From assembly GCF_001648895.1 (NCBI RefSeq), contig NZ_LXUF01000011.1:186001-250000 (forward strand): DNA of 64,000 nucleotides, written 5' to 3'. Below the pieces are notes generated by a model. It saw only the letters and a program-made list of their open reading frames with translations. It did not search any database and was not told the origin of the DNA. This document shows, one piece after another, positions 55,258-63,654 of the stretch. Made by a program: the position numbers and the translations under genes. Within the stretch, counting starts at the first letter, position 1. The number at the start of each line of letters is the position of its first letter. Source of the DNA: Methylovorus sp. MM2. Its GTDB lineage: Bacteria; Pseudomonadota; Gammaproteobacteria; Burkholderiales; Methylophilaceae.

Positions 55258-55779
55258 TTACTCGGATAATTTCTTCAGATTATCCAATCCGGAAGTAAAG
55301 ATGCCAGTAATCGTATCTTTAGCCGTCTTATCATCCTGACCGACTTGAGGGGTGCTTGCAGGATCTTTGCGTTTGAACTTGCTTGTCCAAATAACGAGAC
55401 TCTTGCCATCCCCCGCCGATTTAACAACGAGCTTTGCGCTGTACTCACGCAAAGGCAAAACACTCTCCGTGATTTCATAAGTCATCATCTTTGATGCATC
55501 TTCATGCGCTGTCAGCACTTCATTGATTGTGCCACCGCCTTTCAGTGTCAGTTGACGGCTGGCACCGACTTTGTTGTTCGTACCACCCGTGATATCTGTT
55601 TTTGCGATTGCGGGGTGCCAACTCATATCACCAAAATTGCCAATCTTCGCCCAGACCTCATTCGCTGGGGCATTAATCGTGATAGTCTTTTTTACCTTGA
55701 TAGAATCACCTGCAATAGCGTTTGTGACCGATACTGCACTTAGACCAGCCAACATCAAAACTGCAAAAAACTTTCTCAT
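55258..55779 (-). CDS. Exported SRPBCC-family protein, MxaD-like
   Basis: A 173-residue protein with a signal peptide (FFAVLMLAGLSAVSVTNAIA) and a START/Bet v 1-like SRPBCC fold: KKTITINAPANEVWAKIGNF and GDMSWHPAIAKTDITGGTNN are typical of MxaD-like proteins of methylotrophs. MxaD is reported to help electron transfer from methanol dehydrogenase to cytochrome cL. The ATG at 55779 is chosen, with AGGAG eight bases upstream. No other mxa or xox genes are near, so the methanol link is by family resemblance only. Confidence 0.8.
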   Translation of the reverse strand: MRKFFAVLMLAGLSAVSVTNAIAGDSIKVKKTITINAPANEVWAKIGNFGDMSWHPAIAKTDITGGTNNKVGASRQLTLKGGGTINEVLTAHEDASKMMTYEITESVLPLREYSAKLVVKSAGDGKSLVIWTSKFKRKDPASTPQVGQDDKTAKDTITGIFTSGLDNLKKLSE

Positions 55780-56000
55780 CACTCATTCTCCTAAAATATT
55801 ATTTTTTTAATTTCCCATTACAGGAAAAATGTAATTTACATGAATTATGAGCGCGCAATTACATTATTAATGCCCATTAACAAATGATCGGGAAAATCTC
55901 CCACATCAACAAACAAAACGTCTTAAATTACGACAACACTTGCTCACAATGTTCGCGCTCGCGATAATGTACATATTCGTCACATATATTAAGAAATTCA

Positions 56001-56942
56001 ATGCAAACACTCATCTGCGGCTCATTAGCTTTTGACACCATCATGGTGTTTCCCGACCAGTTCAAGAACCATATCTTGCCGGATAAGATTCACATGCTGA
56101 ATGTTGCATTTCTGGTGCCAGAGATGCGCCGCGAATTCGGCGGAACAGCGGGTAATATCGCCTATAACCTGCAACTACTTGATGGAAAACCACTGATCAT
56201 GGCAACTGTAGGCAGTGATTTTGCAAGTTATGCGCAATGGATGGATAGCCACAAAATCAACAAAGCCCATATCAAGACTATTCAGAATAGCTATACCGCA
56301 CAAGCATTCATCACAACAGATTTGAGTGATAATCAAATTACTGCATTTCACCCAGGGGCTATGAATCACTCACATGCAAATAGCGTCAAAGATGCCAAGA
56401 ACGTCAGTATCGCCATCATTGCCCCTGATGGACGCGATGGCATGTTCCAACATGCGCGTGAATGTCACGAGTCAGGCATCCCTTATTTATTTGACCCTGG
56501 CCAAGGTCTGCCGATGTTTAACGGCGACGAGTTGATGCATTTTATCGATATGGCAGATTATCTCGCCGTAAACGACTATGAAGCGCAACTTTTACAGGAG
56601 AAAACAGGTCAATCGATTGAACAGATTGCAGAAAAGGTAAAAGCATTGATCGTCACCTTGGGTGCAAGTGGCTCAGTTATTTATGCTGCCGGTCAACGAT
56701 TTGAGATTCCAAGCGTTGAAGCAACTGAGGTTGTTGATCCTACAGGTTGTGGAGATGCTTACCGTGCGGGATTACTCTATGGCATAGCAAAAGGTTGGGA
56801 TTGGCCGACGAGCGGCAGATTAGCTTCGATCATGGGAGCAATCAAGATCGCTAGCCGTGGCGGCCAGAATCATAAGCCAAGCAAAGCGCATATAGAAAGT
56901 CTGTATGAAGCCGCATTTGGTAGTTCGATTACATTGAGTTAA
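56001..56942 (+). CDS. PfkB-family carbohydrate/nucleoside kinase
   Basis: A 313-residue cytosolic kinase of the ribokinase superfamily. The N-terminal CGSLAFDTIMVFPDQF, the substrate-binding FGGTAGNIAYNLQLLDGKPL (GG motif), and the PfkB signature 2, DPTGCGDAYRAGLLYG with the catalytic Asp (about residue 252), are all present. It resembles the adenosine kinase-like branch more than fructokinases. The substrate (adenosine, ribose or another sugar) cannot be settled. It is followed by a lipoprotein gene after 15 bases. Confidence 0.85.
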   Translation: MQTLICGSLAFDTIMVFPDQFKNHILPDKIHMLNVAFLVPEMRREFGGTAGNIAYNLQLLDGKPLIMATVGSDFASYAQWMDSHKINKAHIKTIQNSYTAQAFITTDLSDNQITAFHPGAMNHSHANSVKDAKNVSIAIIAPDGRDGMFQHARECHESGIPYLFDPGQGLPMFNGDELMHFIDMADYLAVNDYEAQLLQEKTGQSIEQIAEKVKALIVTLGASGSVIYAAGQRFEIPSVEATEVVDPTGCGDAYRAGLLYGIAKGWDWPTSGRLASIMGAIKIASRGGQNHKPSKAHIESLYEAAFGSSITLS

Positions 56943-56957
56943 CAAGGAGTTTTATAA

Positions 56958-57410
56958 ATGCGTAACGTAAAAATATTAGCAGTGCTGATGATCGCTAGCG
57001 TATTAGCCGCTTGCGCCAGCTCTAATTCTGGTAGCGTCTATAGCCGCGAAGAAGCACGCCGTGTGCAAACCGTTAAAACAGGTATCGTTGAAAGTGTACG
57101 ACTGGTAAAACTTGAAGGCACGAAATCACCCATTGGTACTGCAACAGGTGCTGTGGTCGGTGGTGTAGCTGGTAGCACAGTAGGTCATGGTGCAGGTCAG
57201 GCATTGGCAACTGTCATCGGTGCAGTCGTTGGCGGCCTTGCAGGCTCCGCTGCTGAAGAAGGCATCACAAGTAAAGACGGTGTCGAAATCACAGTAAAAC
57301 TTGATAGCGGCGGTTTAGTAGCTGTTGTGCAAGAAGCCGATGAACAATTCCACCCTGGCGACAAGGTACGCTTGGTTGAAAGTGGCAGTACCACTCGCGT
57401 TAGCCATTAA
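56958..57410 (+). CDS. Glycine-zipper outer-membrane lipoprotein (SlyB/Pcp-like)
   Basis: A 150-residue lipoprotein: signal ending in the lipobox LAAC (Cys about residue 19), then residues 55-95 with a double glycine-zipper (GAVVGGVAGSTVGHGAG and GAVVGGLAGSAAEEG) that inserts in the membrane, and a beta-rich C-terminus (VRLVESGSTTRVSH). Similar to SlyB/PcP proteins that stabilise the outer membrane under stress. AAGGAG is the ribosome site. It ends in a terminator-like hairpin. Confidence 0.88.
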   Translation: MRNVKILAVLMIASVLAACASSNSGSVYSREEARRVQTVKTGIVESVRLVKLEGTKSPIGTATGAVVGGVAGSTVGHGAGQALATVIGAVVGGLAGSAAEEGITSKDGVEITVKLDSGGLVAVVQEADEQFHPGDKVRLVESGSTTRVSH

Positions 57411-57425
57411 GCATCACGTTCACCT

Positions 57426-57460
57426 GCTTGGTGAGTCAACTGTGATTCACCAAGCTTTCA
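57426..57460 (+). terminator. Hairpin terminator after the glycine-zipper lipoprotein gene
   Basis: GCTTGGTGA (57426-57434) pairs with TCACCAAGC (57447-57455) around a 12-base loop, followed by TTTCACAATTT. The tail is only moderately T-rich. Confidence 0.6.
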
Positions 57461-57465
57461 CAATT

Positions 57466-57499
57466 TAGTCACTATTCCGTCATGTAAGATTCGTAAAGT
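57466..57499 (+). promoter_or_regulatory. Candidate Pho box and promoter of olsB
   Basis: TAGTCAC (57466-57472) and CCGTCAT (57477-57483) are 7-base PhoB-type half sites at the usual 11-base period, followed after ten bases by TAAAGT (57494-57499) as -10. This is the same geometry as the phoB promoter in this window. The match is weaker than that of phoB (mainly the first two bases of the first repeat). Confidence 0.5.
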
Positions 57500-57531
57500 T
57501 GCCCTGTCTAAAACTAGTCAGGGAAATTACG

Positions 57532-58278
57532 ATGCTCGAAAAGCATTCCGCACTTGGCCTGCAGCAAGAGCCAAGCAAGTTAATGGTAAGCCTCGCCCGC
57601 AACGCTTCAGAAGTCGCTGAGGCGCAACGTTTACGCTATAAGGTATTCGCTGAAGAGATGGGCGCAAATCTGCCCAGCAATGACGGCTATGATCGTGATG
57701 GTTTCGATGCTTTCTGCGAACACTTGCTGGTGCGCAACGCCGCAGGTGAAGTTGTCGGCACATACCGTATACTTAATCCATTCATGGCAAATGAAGCTGG
57801 CGGATATTATTCCGCGGGTGAGTTTGACTTGAGTCGGTTGAATCACTTATTTGATCGCACTGTAGAAGTCGGGCGTGCTTGTGTGCATCCTGATTACCGT
57901 CATGGTGCGACTATTACCCTGTTATGGGCAGGTCTTGCAAAATACATGCAGACAAATCGCTATGAATTCATGATTGGTTGCGGCAGTATCGGCATGGCGG
58001 ATGGTGGTCATATGGCAGCAAGCCTTTATACTTCGCTACAAAAAGACTATCTATCTCCAGCTGAGTATCGGGTGTTTCCACGTTGCCCATTACCACTTGA
58101 TGCATTAAAAACCGATATGGAAGTCACCTGCCCACCGTTGATCAAAGGCTATTTGCGCTTAGGGGCTTATATCTGTGGTGAACCAGCATGGGATCCAGAT
58201 TTTAATACCGCTGATATGCTGGTCATGTTACCTTTATCTCGCATCAACAAGCGATATGCTGCCCATTTCTTTAAGTAA
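57532..58278 (+). CDS. olsB: L-ornithine N-alpha-acyltransferase OlsB
   Basis: A 248-residue GNAT-fold enzyme that transfers a hydroxyacyl chain from ACP to ornithine, giving lyso-ornithine lipid. Family motifs are seen in EAQRLRYKVFAEEMGANLPS, DAFCEHLLVRNAAGEVVGTY, VEVGRACVHPDYRHGATITL and GCGSIGMADGGHMAASLY. ATG 57532 is preferred over a TTG further up for its upstream AGGGA. It is 14 bases before the PlsC-like gene, the usual olsB-olsA pairing. A candidate Pho box upstream would fit phosphorus-free lipid production under phosphate limitation. Confidence 0.88.
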   Translation: MLEKHSALGLQQEPSKLMVSLARNASEVAEAQRLRYKVFAEEMGANLPSNDGYDRDGFDAFCEHLLVRNAAGEVVGTYRILNPFMANEAGGYYSAGEFDLSRLNHLFDRTVEVGRACVHPDYRHGATITLLWAGLAKYMQTNRYEFMIGCGSIGMADGGHMAASLYTSLQKDYLSPAEYRVFPRCPLPLDALKTDMEVTCPPLIKGYLRLGAYICGEPAWDPDFNTADMLVMLPLSRINKRYAAHFFK

Positions 58279-58292
58279 CGATATAGCTGATT

Positions 58293-59057
58293 TTGGATAA
58301 ACAATACTCGTCAAAAGCAACGCGTACTTTACGTACCACGCGTCTCATCGTTCACACCCTTTATGGTGTGTTTATCGCAGGCCTTATCTTTCCCTTCATC
58401 AGGGAGAGGCAGCGTGAGATCATTATTAGTCGGTGGTCTAAGGGGCTCTTAGCGGTCATGAATATCCGGTTGATAGCACGGGGGATATTGCCGGATAGAA
58501 ATGTGATGGGTACCTTATTTGTAGGGAATCACATCTCCTGGATCGATATTCATGCATTGAATAGCCTACGCGCTGTGCGCTTTGTTGCAAAATCAGAAGT
58601 TCGTGATTGGCCTGTATTCGGTTGGCTGGCGGCCAAAGCCAATACACTTTTTACAGAGCGTGAGAAAAAACAGGATGCGGGACGTATTGTTGAAACGATT
58701 ACAACCAGCCTAAAAAACTCCGATTGCCTTTGTTATTTTCCTGAGGGCACGACCACTGATGGAACAGAACTCAAGCCATTCAAACGTAGCCTGATGCAGG
58801 CAGCGATCGATGCAAATACGCCGATCTGGCCTTTCAGCGTGAGCTATCCAAAAGCAAATGGAGAGCCTAATGTGGAGATGGCTTATTACGGTGATATGTC
58901 ATTATTGAGATCTATCCAATTGATCTTGATGCAGCAGTCCCCTACTGTCATTTTGGATTTTTCATTGCCGATCAACCCTAAAGGGCATGACCGCAGAGGT
59001 TTGGCGATTATGGCAAGACAAGCGATCGCTAGTCGGCTTAACTTCCCCGAATCTTGA
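58293..59057 (+). CDS. olsA: Lyso-ornithine lipid O-acyltransferase (PlsC family, OlsA)
   Basis: A 254-residue membrane acyltransferase starting at TTG. One N-terminal helix (LIVHTLYGVFIAGLIFPF) is followed by the acyltransferase domain with the HX4D site VGNHISWIDIHALN (His and Asp), the acceptor-binding FPEGTTTDGTELKPFKRSL and IWPFSVSYPK. Paired with olsB it should add the second acyl chain of ornithine lipid. A phosphatidic-acid-forming PlsC role is possible without the context. The 3' end overlaps convergent apaH by 20 bases. Confidence 0.82.
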   Translation: MDKQYSSKATRTLRTTRLIVHTLYGVFIAGLIFPFIRERQREIIISRWSKGLLAVMNIRLIARGILPDRNVMGTLFVGNHISWIDIHALNSLRAVRFVAKSEVRDWPVFGWLAAKANTLFTEREKKQDAGRIVETITTSLKNSDCLCYFPEGTTTDGTELKPFKRSLMQAAIDANTPIWPFSVSYPKANGEPNVEMAYYGDMSLLRSIQLILMQQSPTVILDFSLPINPKGHDRRGLAIMARQAIASRLNFPES

Positions 59058-59877
59058 TCTTTTGTGGCACATCCTGCGCATGACAAGGCACTTGAAACAC
59101 TTCCCTATCCTCAAGCCTTAGTGCACTAAGCTTTCCGCCCCATAAGCAACCCGTATCGAGCGCGAATAGGTTTGGGCGCTGCTGCAAGCCTAAAGCAGAC
59201 CAATGTCCAAAGATTATCGGGGTATCCGCAGATTGTCGATTAGACACATCAAACCAAGGTACATTACCTGTAGGAATATCCGGCAATTCACCCTTAAAAT
59301 CGAAATCCATCACGCCGTCATGCGTGCAAACACGTAAACGAGTCATCGCATTGGTAATGAGTCGCAAGCGGTCGACTCCCTGCAATTCATGATGCCATTG
59401 GGTAGGAAAATTACCATACATCTGACCAAGAAAATCCCGATAGCCATCACTGCGCAACGCTGCCGAAACCTCTGCCCCTAAAGACAAAGCCTGCTCTGCA
59501 CTCCATTGGGGGAGCAAGCCCGCATGCACCATCAGAAACTCATCATTGGCATGAATCAATGGCTGGTTACGCACCCAAGTCAGCAACACATCTCTATCGG
59601 GCGCATCTAATATCTCTTGCAAGGTATCACTACGGTGCGCTCGAACAAAGCCCTCCGCGACTGCCAACGCATGCAGGTCATGATTGCCGAGTACAACATT
59701 GATCGATGATTGATGCTGGTAAACCCAGCGCAATACCTCTAGCGATCCTGAACCTCGATTGATGATATCGCCAACCAGCCACAGGCGATCTTGCGCTGGA
59801 TTAAATCCGACAGTATCGAGTAGGCTCAGAAAAGAATGATAGCAACCTTGAATGTCGCCTATGGCATAGGTCGCCAT
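59038..59877 (-). CDS. apaH: Bis(5'-nucleosyl)-tetraphosphatase, symmetrical (ApaH)
   Basis: A 279-residue PPP-family metallophosphatase splitting Ap4A to two ADP (and removing Np4-caps from RNA). Motifs are YAIGDIQGCYHSFLSLLDTV (with Gln where other PPP enzymes have His, as in many ApaH), WLVGDIINRGSGSLEVLRWV and VLGNHDLHALAVAEG; LMVHAGLLPQWS and IIFGHWSALGL follow. Length is normal. It starts 52 bases after the cytochrome gene on the same strand. Confidence 0.95.
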   Translation of the reverse strand: MATYAIGDIQGCYHSFLSLLDTVGFNPAQDRLWLVGDIINRGSGSLEVLRWVYQHQSSINVVLGNHDLHALAVAEGFVRAHRSDTLQEILDAPDRDVLLTWVRNQPLIHANDEFLMVHAGLLPQWSAEQALSLGAEVSAALRSDGYRDFLGQMYGNFPTQWHHELQGVDRLRLITNAMTRLRVCTHDGVMDFDFKGELPDIPTGNVPWFDVSNRQSADTPIIFGHWSALGLQQRPNLFALDTGCLWGGKLSALRLEDREVFQVPCHAQDVPQKIKIRGS

Positions 59878-59929
59878 ATGAAATGATTAAACCAGCCCGA
59901 TGAAAATCAAGCTGGCTTGGGTATATCGA

Positions 59930-60649
59930 TTACTTGAAATTCGCGCCACCCTGATTTGCCATGTAAACCACAGCGGCAGTCACTTCCGCATCGCTCAAAC
60001 CAGGGTTTCCACCCTTGGCAGGCATCATGCGAACACCTTTTAACGCATGGGTCACCAATGTGTCGTGGCCTTGTGCAATGCGTGGTGCCCATGCTTCTTG
60101 ATCACCGATCTTGGGCGCACCCATCAGGCCAACTGAATGGCACATTGAGCAGACAGCTTTAAAAACTTCCTCGCCGCTTTTTCCTGCTGGCTTGGCTTCA
60201 GCCTCAGGTTTTACTGCTGGTTCTTCTGTTTTTGCTACGGGTGCTACCGCGGCAACAGTCGCATCAGGCTCCGCCTTGGCTTTTGCTACAGGTGCCGGCT
60301 TGGCAGTCTCAACGACTGGTGCTACGGCAGCCGCTTTGGGCGCTTCCGGTTCTGGCGCTGGCTCTGCCACTTTTTCTTCTGCGGCAGGCGCTTCCTCAGC
60401 TGGTGCCTCTTCTTGTACGGTTGCTTCTGCCGCAGGTGCCTCAGGTTCGCTAGCTGGTACTGCAGCCTCTGTAGGCTCAGGTTCTTTCACAGGATCATCT
60501 AAGTGAGAAGCTTGAATACCGATGACGAGCTTAGCTACTAAAAATAACACTAACACTGGGGCAAATAAACCACCTAATGTAGCAAGCACCACCTCTTTAC
60601 GTGTAGTCTTGGGGAAATCATGGTCGTGATCGTGGTTATGTTCACTCAT
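59930..60649 (-). CDS. Membrane-anchored cytochrome c (c5-like) with long Ala/Pro/Glu linker
   Basis: A 239-residue protein. The cytoplasmic N-terminus is His/Asp-rich (SEHNHDHDHDF). One helix follows (LATLGGLFAPVLVLFLVAKL), then about 110 residues of Ala, Pro, Glu, Val and Lys only, then a single-haem domain with CSMCH (haem-binding), Met ligand region RMMPAKGGNPGLSD and VVYMANQG. This matches the c5 family of periplasmic electron carriers. The linker would let the haem reach partners across the periplasm. The redox partner is unknown. Confidence 0.87.
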   Translation of the reverse strand: MSEHNHDHDHDFPKTTRKEVVLATLGGLFAPVLVLFLVAKLVIGIQASHLDDPVKEPEPTEAAVPASEPEAPAAEATVQEEAPAEEAPAAEEKVAEPAPEPEAPKAAAVAPVVETAKPAPVAKAKAEPDATVAAVAPVAKTEEPAVKPEAEAKPAGKSGEEVFKAVCSMCHSVGLMGAPKIGDQEAWAPRIAQGHDTLVTHALKGVRMMPAKGGNPGLSDAEVTAAVVYMANQGGANFK

Positions 60650-60722
60650 TACAAATGTTCCTAAACGCGTGCGAAATGCGCTGATTATACTGACATACCC
60701 GCGTTAGGTAAAAGGATAATCA

Positions 60723-60751
60723 AGGACAAGCCAAGCCCCATTTGCTATAAT
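60723..60751 (+). promoter_or_regulatory. Promoter of tRNA-Arg
   Basis: TATAAT (60746-60751) with the TGC extension, and a weak AGGACA -35 at 17 bases. Start of transcription about 60758, eighteen bases before the tRNA. Confidence 0.6.
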
Positions 60752-60775
60752 CCACCGTTGATTTTGTAGTGCAAT

Positions 60776-60852
60776 GCGCCCGTAGCTCAGTTGGATAGAG
60801 TGTTGGTTTCCGAAGCCAAAGGTCACAGGTTCGACTCCTGTCGGGCGCGCCA
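60776..60852 (+). tRNA. tRNA-Arg (anticodon CCG)
   Basis: A complete 77-base tRNA with encoded CCA. The acceptor stem GCGCCCG/CGGGCGC, the anticodon loop TTCCGAA (anticodon CCG, reads CGG) and T-arm with GTTCGACTC are all present. It lies 10 bases from the end of pepN, on the opposite strand. Confidence 0.97.
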
Positions 60853-60862
60853 TTCAATGACA

Positions 60863-63484
60863 TTACCCTTTCAAACATTTACTTACGACCTCGAACACAT
60901 CGCTGGAAAGGTTCGCTGAACCCATGATGGTTTCAAGCGCAGCTTTCATCTTTGTTTGTAGCTGAGGTGTATAACGCCGCCACTCTCTAAATGGGGTGAC
61001 CTGACGAGATGCGATTTGTGGGTTAATCGCATTCAATTCAATAATCGCATCTCTTAGAATTGCATACCCTTGGCCACTTGGGTCGTGAAACTTCACAGGG
61101 TTATTGATGGCAAATGCTGAATAAAGTGAGCGCACGCGATTTGGGTTTTTAATATTAAACTCCGCATGGTTTCTCAATCTCGCAAAATCATTGAATATCT
61201 CATCTCTATTGGCGATTGCTTGTAGCGAGAACCATTTATCAATCACAAGTTGATAGTTTTTAAATCGATGGTAGAAATCAGTGAAGACTTCATCTCGTTC
61301 TGGCTGAGTGCTGTCGGATAGACAGGATAGCGCTGCAACACGGTCAGTCATGTTATCAGCTTGATCATAATGCGCCTTTGCACGCGCAGCACACCCGGTG
61401 CCATTGGTGACAGTCAATAACTCGAGCACTGTATTTTGCAATGACCTACGCCCCATGGCTTCTGGCAAGATCGAAAACTCACCCGTATTACGGTTATCTT
61501 CATACAAACCAACCAAGGCATCTTTATGTGCGCCTTTAATGGCTTTGAGGATTTGGGTACGTGCACTATCAATGGCGGCTGGATCAATCACGTTTTGCGC
61601 TTGGGCGATCACTGCGATAGATGGCAAAGATAAGGCACGAGCAAGTAGCGCTTTGTCACCATTTTTGGCAATCCCCTGACTAATCAAGATGCCAAAATCC
61701 TCGATAAATTGAGAGATATCGGTATCGGCGTCAGCGATGACCCGTTGGATAGTACGCAGTGCGATCGTTTGCCCTGCTTCCCATTTATTGAATCCATCAG
61801 TATCGCTCAGTTGCAATAGGCGCAGATCATCATCACTCAAGTCTGTTGTTAATTTCACAGGGGCAGAAAATCCGCGCAGGATAGATGGTATCGGGCGGGT
61901 ATGAACGTTATCGAAAGTGAAGCTTTGTTCACGCTCGGTCATTTCAAGTATTTGTGTTGCATGCGTCTCGCTACCCTGCTCATTGAGCAATCCAACTGCG
62001 ACGGGAATGAGAAGTGGTTTTTTATTGGTTTGGTCAGGTGTATCGGGTTGCGATTGTGTGAGCGTAAGGGTGAATTGATTCGCTTCCTTTTTATAGCTAC
62101 TGGTAGCTTTTAGAGATGGTGTGCCTGCCTGCTTGTACCATAGGAAAAATTGCGACATATTGCGGCCTGATGCATCTGCCATGCACTGGACGAAATCATC
62201 ACAGGTGACGGCATGCCCGTCATAACGTTCAAAGTACAAATCCGTTGCTTTGCGGTAGGTGTCTTCACCCAATAAAGTTTGTTGCATACGAATGAGCTCA
62301 GCCCCTTTTTCATACACTGTCATCGTATAGAAATTACTGATCTCGATGAAATTATCGGGTTGCACTGAATGGGCAAGCGGGCTGGCATCTTCGGGGAATT
62401 GAAATCGACGCAGGTGATCAACATCATCGATACGTTGCACATCACGGGAGTTCATATCAGCACTGAATTCATGGTCTCTAAATACGGTCAGGCCTTCTTT
62501 GAGCGAAAGCTGGAACCAGTCACGACAAGTCACACGATTGCCTGTCCAGTTATGGAAATACTCATGCGCGATCACACCCTCAACACTCATGAAATCTGTG
62601 TCGGTAGCTGTTTCTTGATGAGCCAGCACAAGCTTGGTATTAAAGATATTCAGCGACGTATTTTCCATCGCCCCCATATTGAAATCACTGACGGCTACGA
62701 TGTTGAATAAATCGAGCTCATATTCACGGCCATATTTTTCTTCGTCCCACTGCATGGATTTTTTGAGGGATTGCATCGCGTGATCACATTGCCCCTCGTC
62801 ACCCGATCGTACATAGATATGCAGATCAACATTACGCCCAGACATAGTCTTGAAGGTATCTTCTATACGAACAAGATCACCTGCAACCAATGCGAAAAGA
62901 TAGCAAGGTTTGGGGAATGGGTCATTCCACGCGGTAAAGTGGCGGCCATTTTCTAGATCACCTGAATCAATCAAATTACCATTAGAAAGAAGCACCGGAT
63001 ATTGGCTTTTATCGCCTTCAATACGAACGGAGAAAGTGCTGAGCACATCTGGACGATCTTGAAAGAATGTAATGCGACGAAACCCTTCAGCCTCGCACTG
63101 GGTGCAAAATGTGCCTTGAGATTTATATAAACCTTCAAGGGTTGTGTTTGATTCAGGGTGAATTTCAGACGTGATCGTGAGATTGAATTTCTCACCCGCA
63201 TCTTCGATGATCATTTTATGATCAGCTAGCGTGTAGCCAGCAAATGGTGCGTCATCTATCTCAACAGAAATAATGGTTTGATCCTGCCCATGTAATACCA
63301 AGCGATTAGCACCATCTCCCGATTTCTTACCCTCAGGGTTTTTAATGTAATGCGCCTCTGATTTCACAATCGTCTTGTCTTCAAACAATTCAAACGTGAG
63401 GTCTACATGCAAAGCCTTATAAGTAGCTGGCGTGTAGTCTTTGAGGTAAATCGTTTGCGGCGCAACTTCAGTATCTGGAAACAT
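60863..63484 (-). CDS. pepN: Aminopeptidase N
   Basis: An 873-residue M1 zinc peptidase trimming N-terminal residues from peptides. The exopeptidase motif GAMEN sits in FNMGAMENTSLNIFN, and the zinc motif HEYFHNWTGNRVTCRDWFQL (HExxH, with Glu following) comes at about residue 300; the Tyr in FYTMTVYEKGAELIRMQQ assists catalysis. A long helical C-terminal domain ends SSDVFEVVSKCLKG. Length equals E. coli PepN. It appears monocistronic. Confidence 0.97.
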   Translation of the reverse strand: MFPDTEVAPQTIYLKDYTPATYKALHVDLTFELFEDKTIVKSEAHYIKNPEGKKSGDGANRLVLHGQDQTIISVEIDDAPFAGYTLADHKMIIEDAGEKFNLTITSEIHPESNTTLEGLYKSQGTFCTQCEAEGFRRITFFQDRPDVLSTFSVRIEGDKSQYPVLLSNGNLIDSGDLENGRHFTAWNDPFPKPCYLFALVAGDLVRIEDTFKTMSGRNVDLHIYVRSGDEGQCDHAMQSLKKSMQWDEEKYGREYELDLFNIVAVSDFNMGAMENTSLNIFNTKLVLAHQETATDTDFMSVEGVIAHEYFHNWTGNRVTCRDWFQLSLKEGLTVFRDHEFSADMNSRDVQRIDDVDHLRRFQFPEDASPLAHSVQPDNFIEISNFYTMTVYEKGAELIRMQQTLLGEDTYRKATDLYFERYDGHAVTCDDFVQCMADASGRNMSQFFLWYKQAGTPSLKATSSYKKEANQFTLTLTQSQPDTPDQTNKKPLLIPVAVGLLNEQGSETHATQILEMTEREQSFTFDNVHTRPIPSILRGFSAPVKLTTDLSDDDLRLLQLSDTDGFNKWEAGQTIALRTIQRVIADADTDISQFIEDFGILISQGIAKNGDKALLARALSLPSIAVIAQAQNVIDPAAIDSARTQILKAIKGAHKDALVGLYEDNRNTGEFSILPEAMGRRSLQNTVLELLTVTNGTGCAARAKAHYDQADNMTDRVAALSCLSDSTQPERDEVFTDFYHRFKNYQLVIDKWFSLQAIANRDEIFNDFARLRNHAEFNIKNPNRVRSLYSAFAINNPVKFHDPSGQGYAILRDAIIELNAINPQIASRQVTPFREWRRYTPQLQTKMKAALETIMGSANLSSDVFEVVSKCLKG

Positions 63485-63574
63485 GAGCAGGATTTCTGTG
63501 TTTAATAGTGATAAACAGTATAAACGGGTGGTCGGTATTATTCAGTGAAATTCATATAATTAACGCGCAAAGAA

Positions 63575-63603
63575 ATGGCGATGACTTTGATAGCCATCGC
63601 CAT
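63575..63603. terminator. Hairpin between alpha/beta hydrolase and pepN
   Basis: ATGGCGATG (63575-63583) pairs with CATCGCCAT (63595-63603) around an 11-base loop. Leftward it is followed by TTCTTTGCG. A plausible terminator for the hydrolase gene, modest tail. Confidence 0.4.
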
Positions 63604-63654
63604 ACTGATTACGTTGAGTAGATTATTGTTTAGGCTGAGTCTTATAGTTTTACG

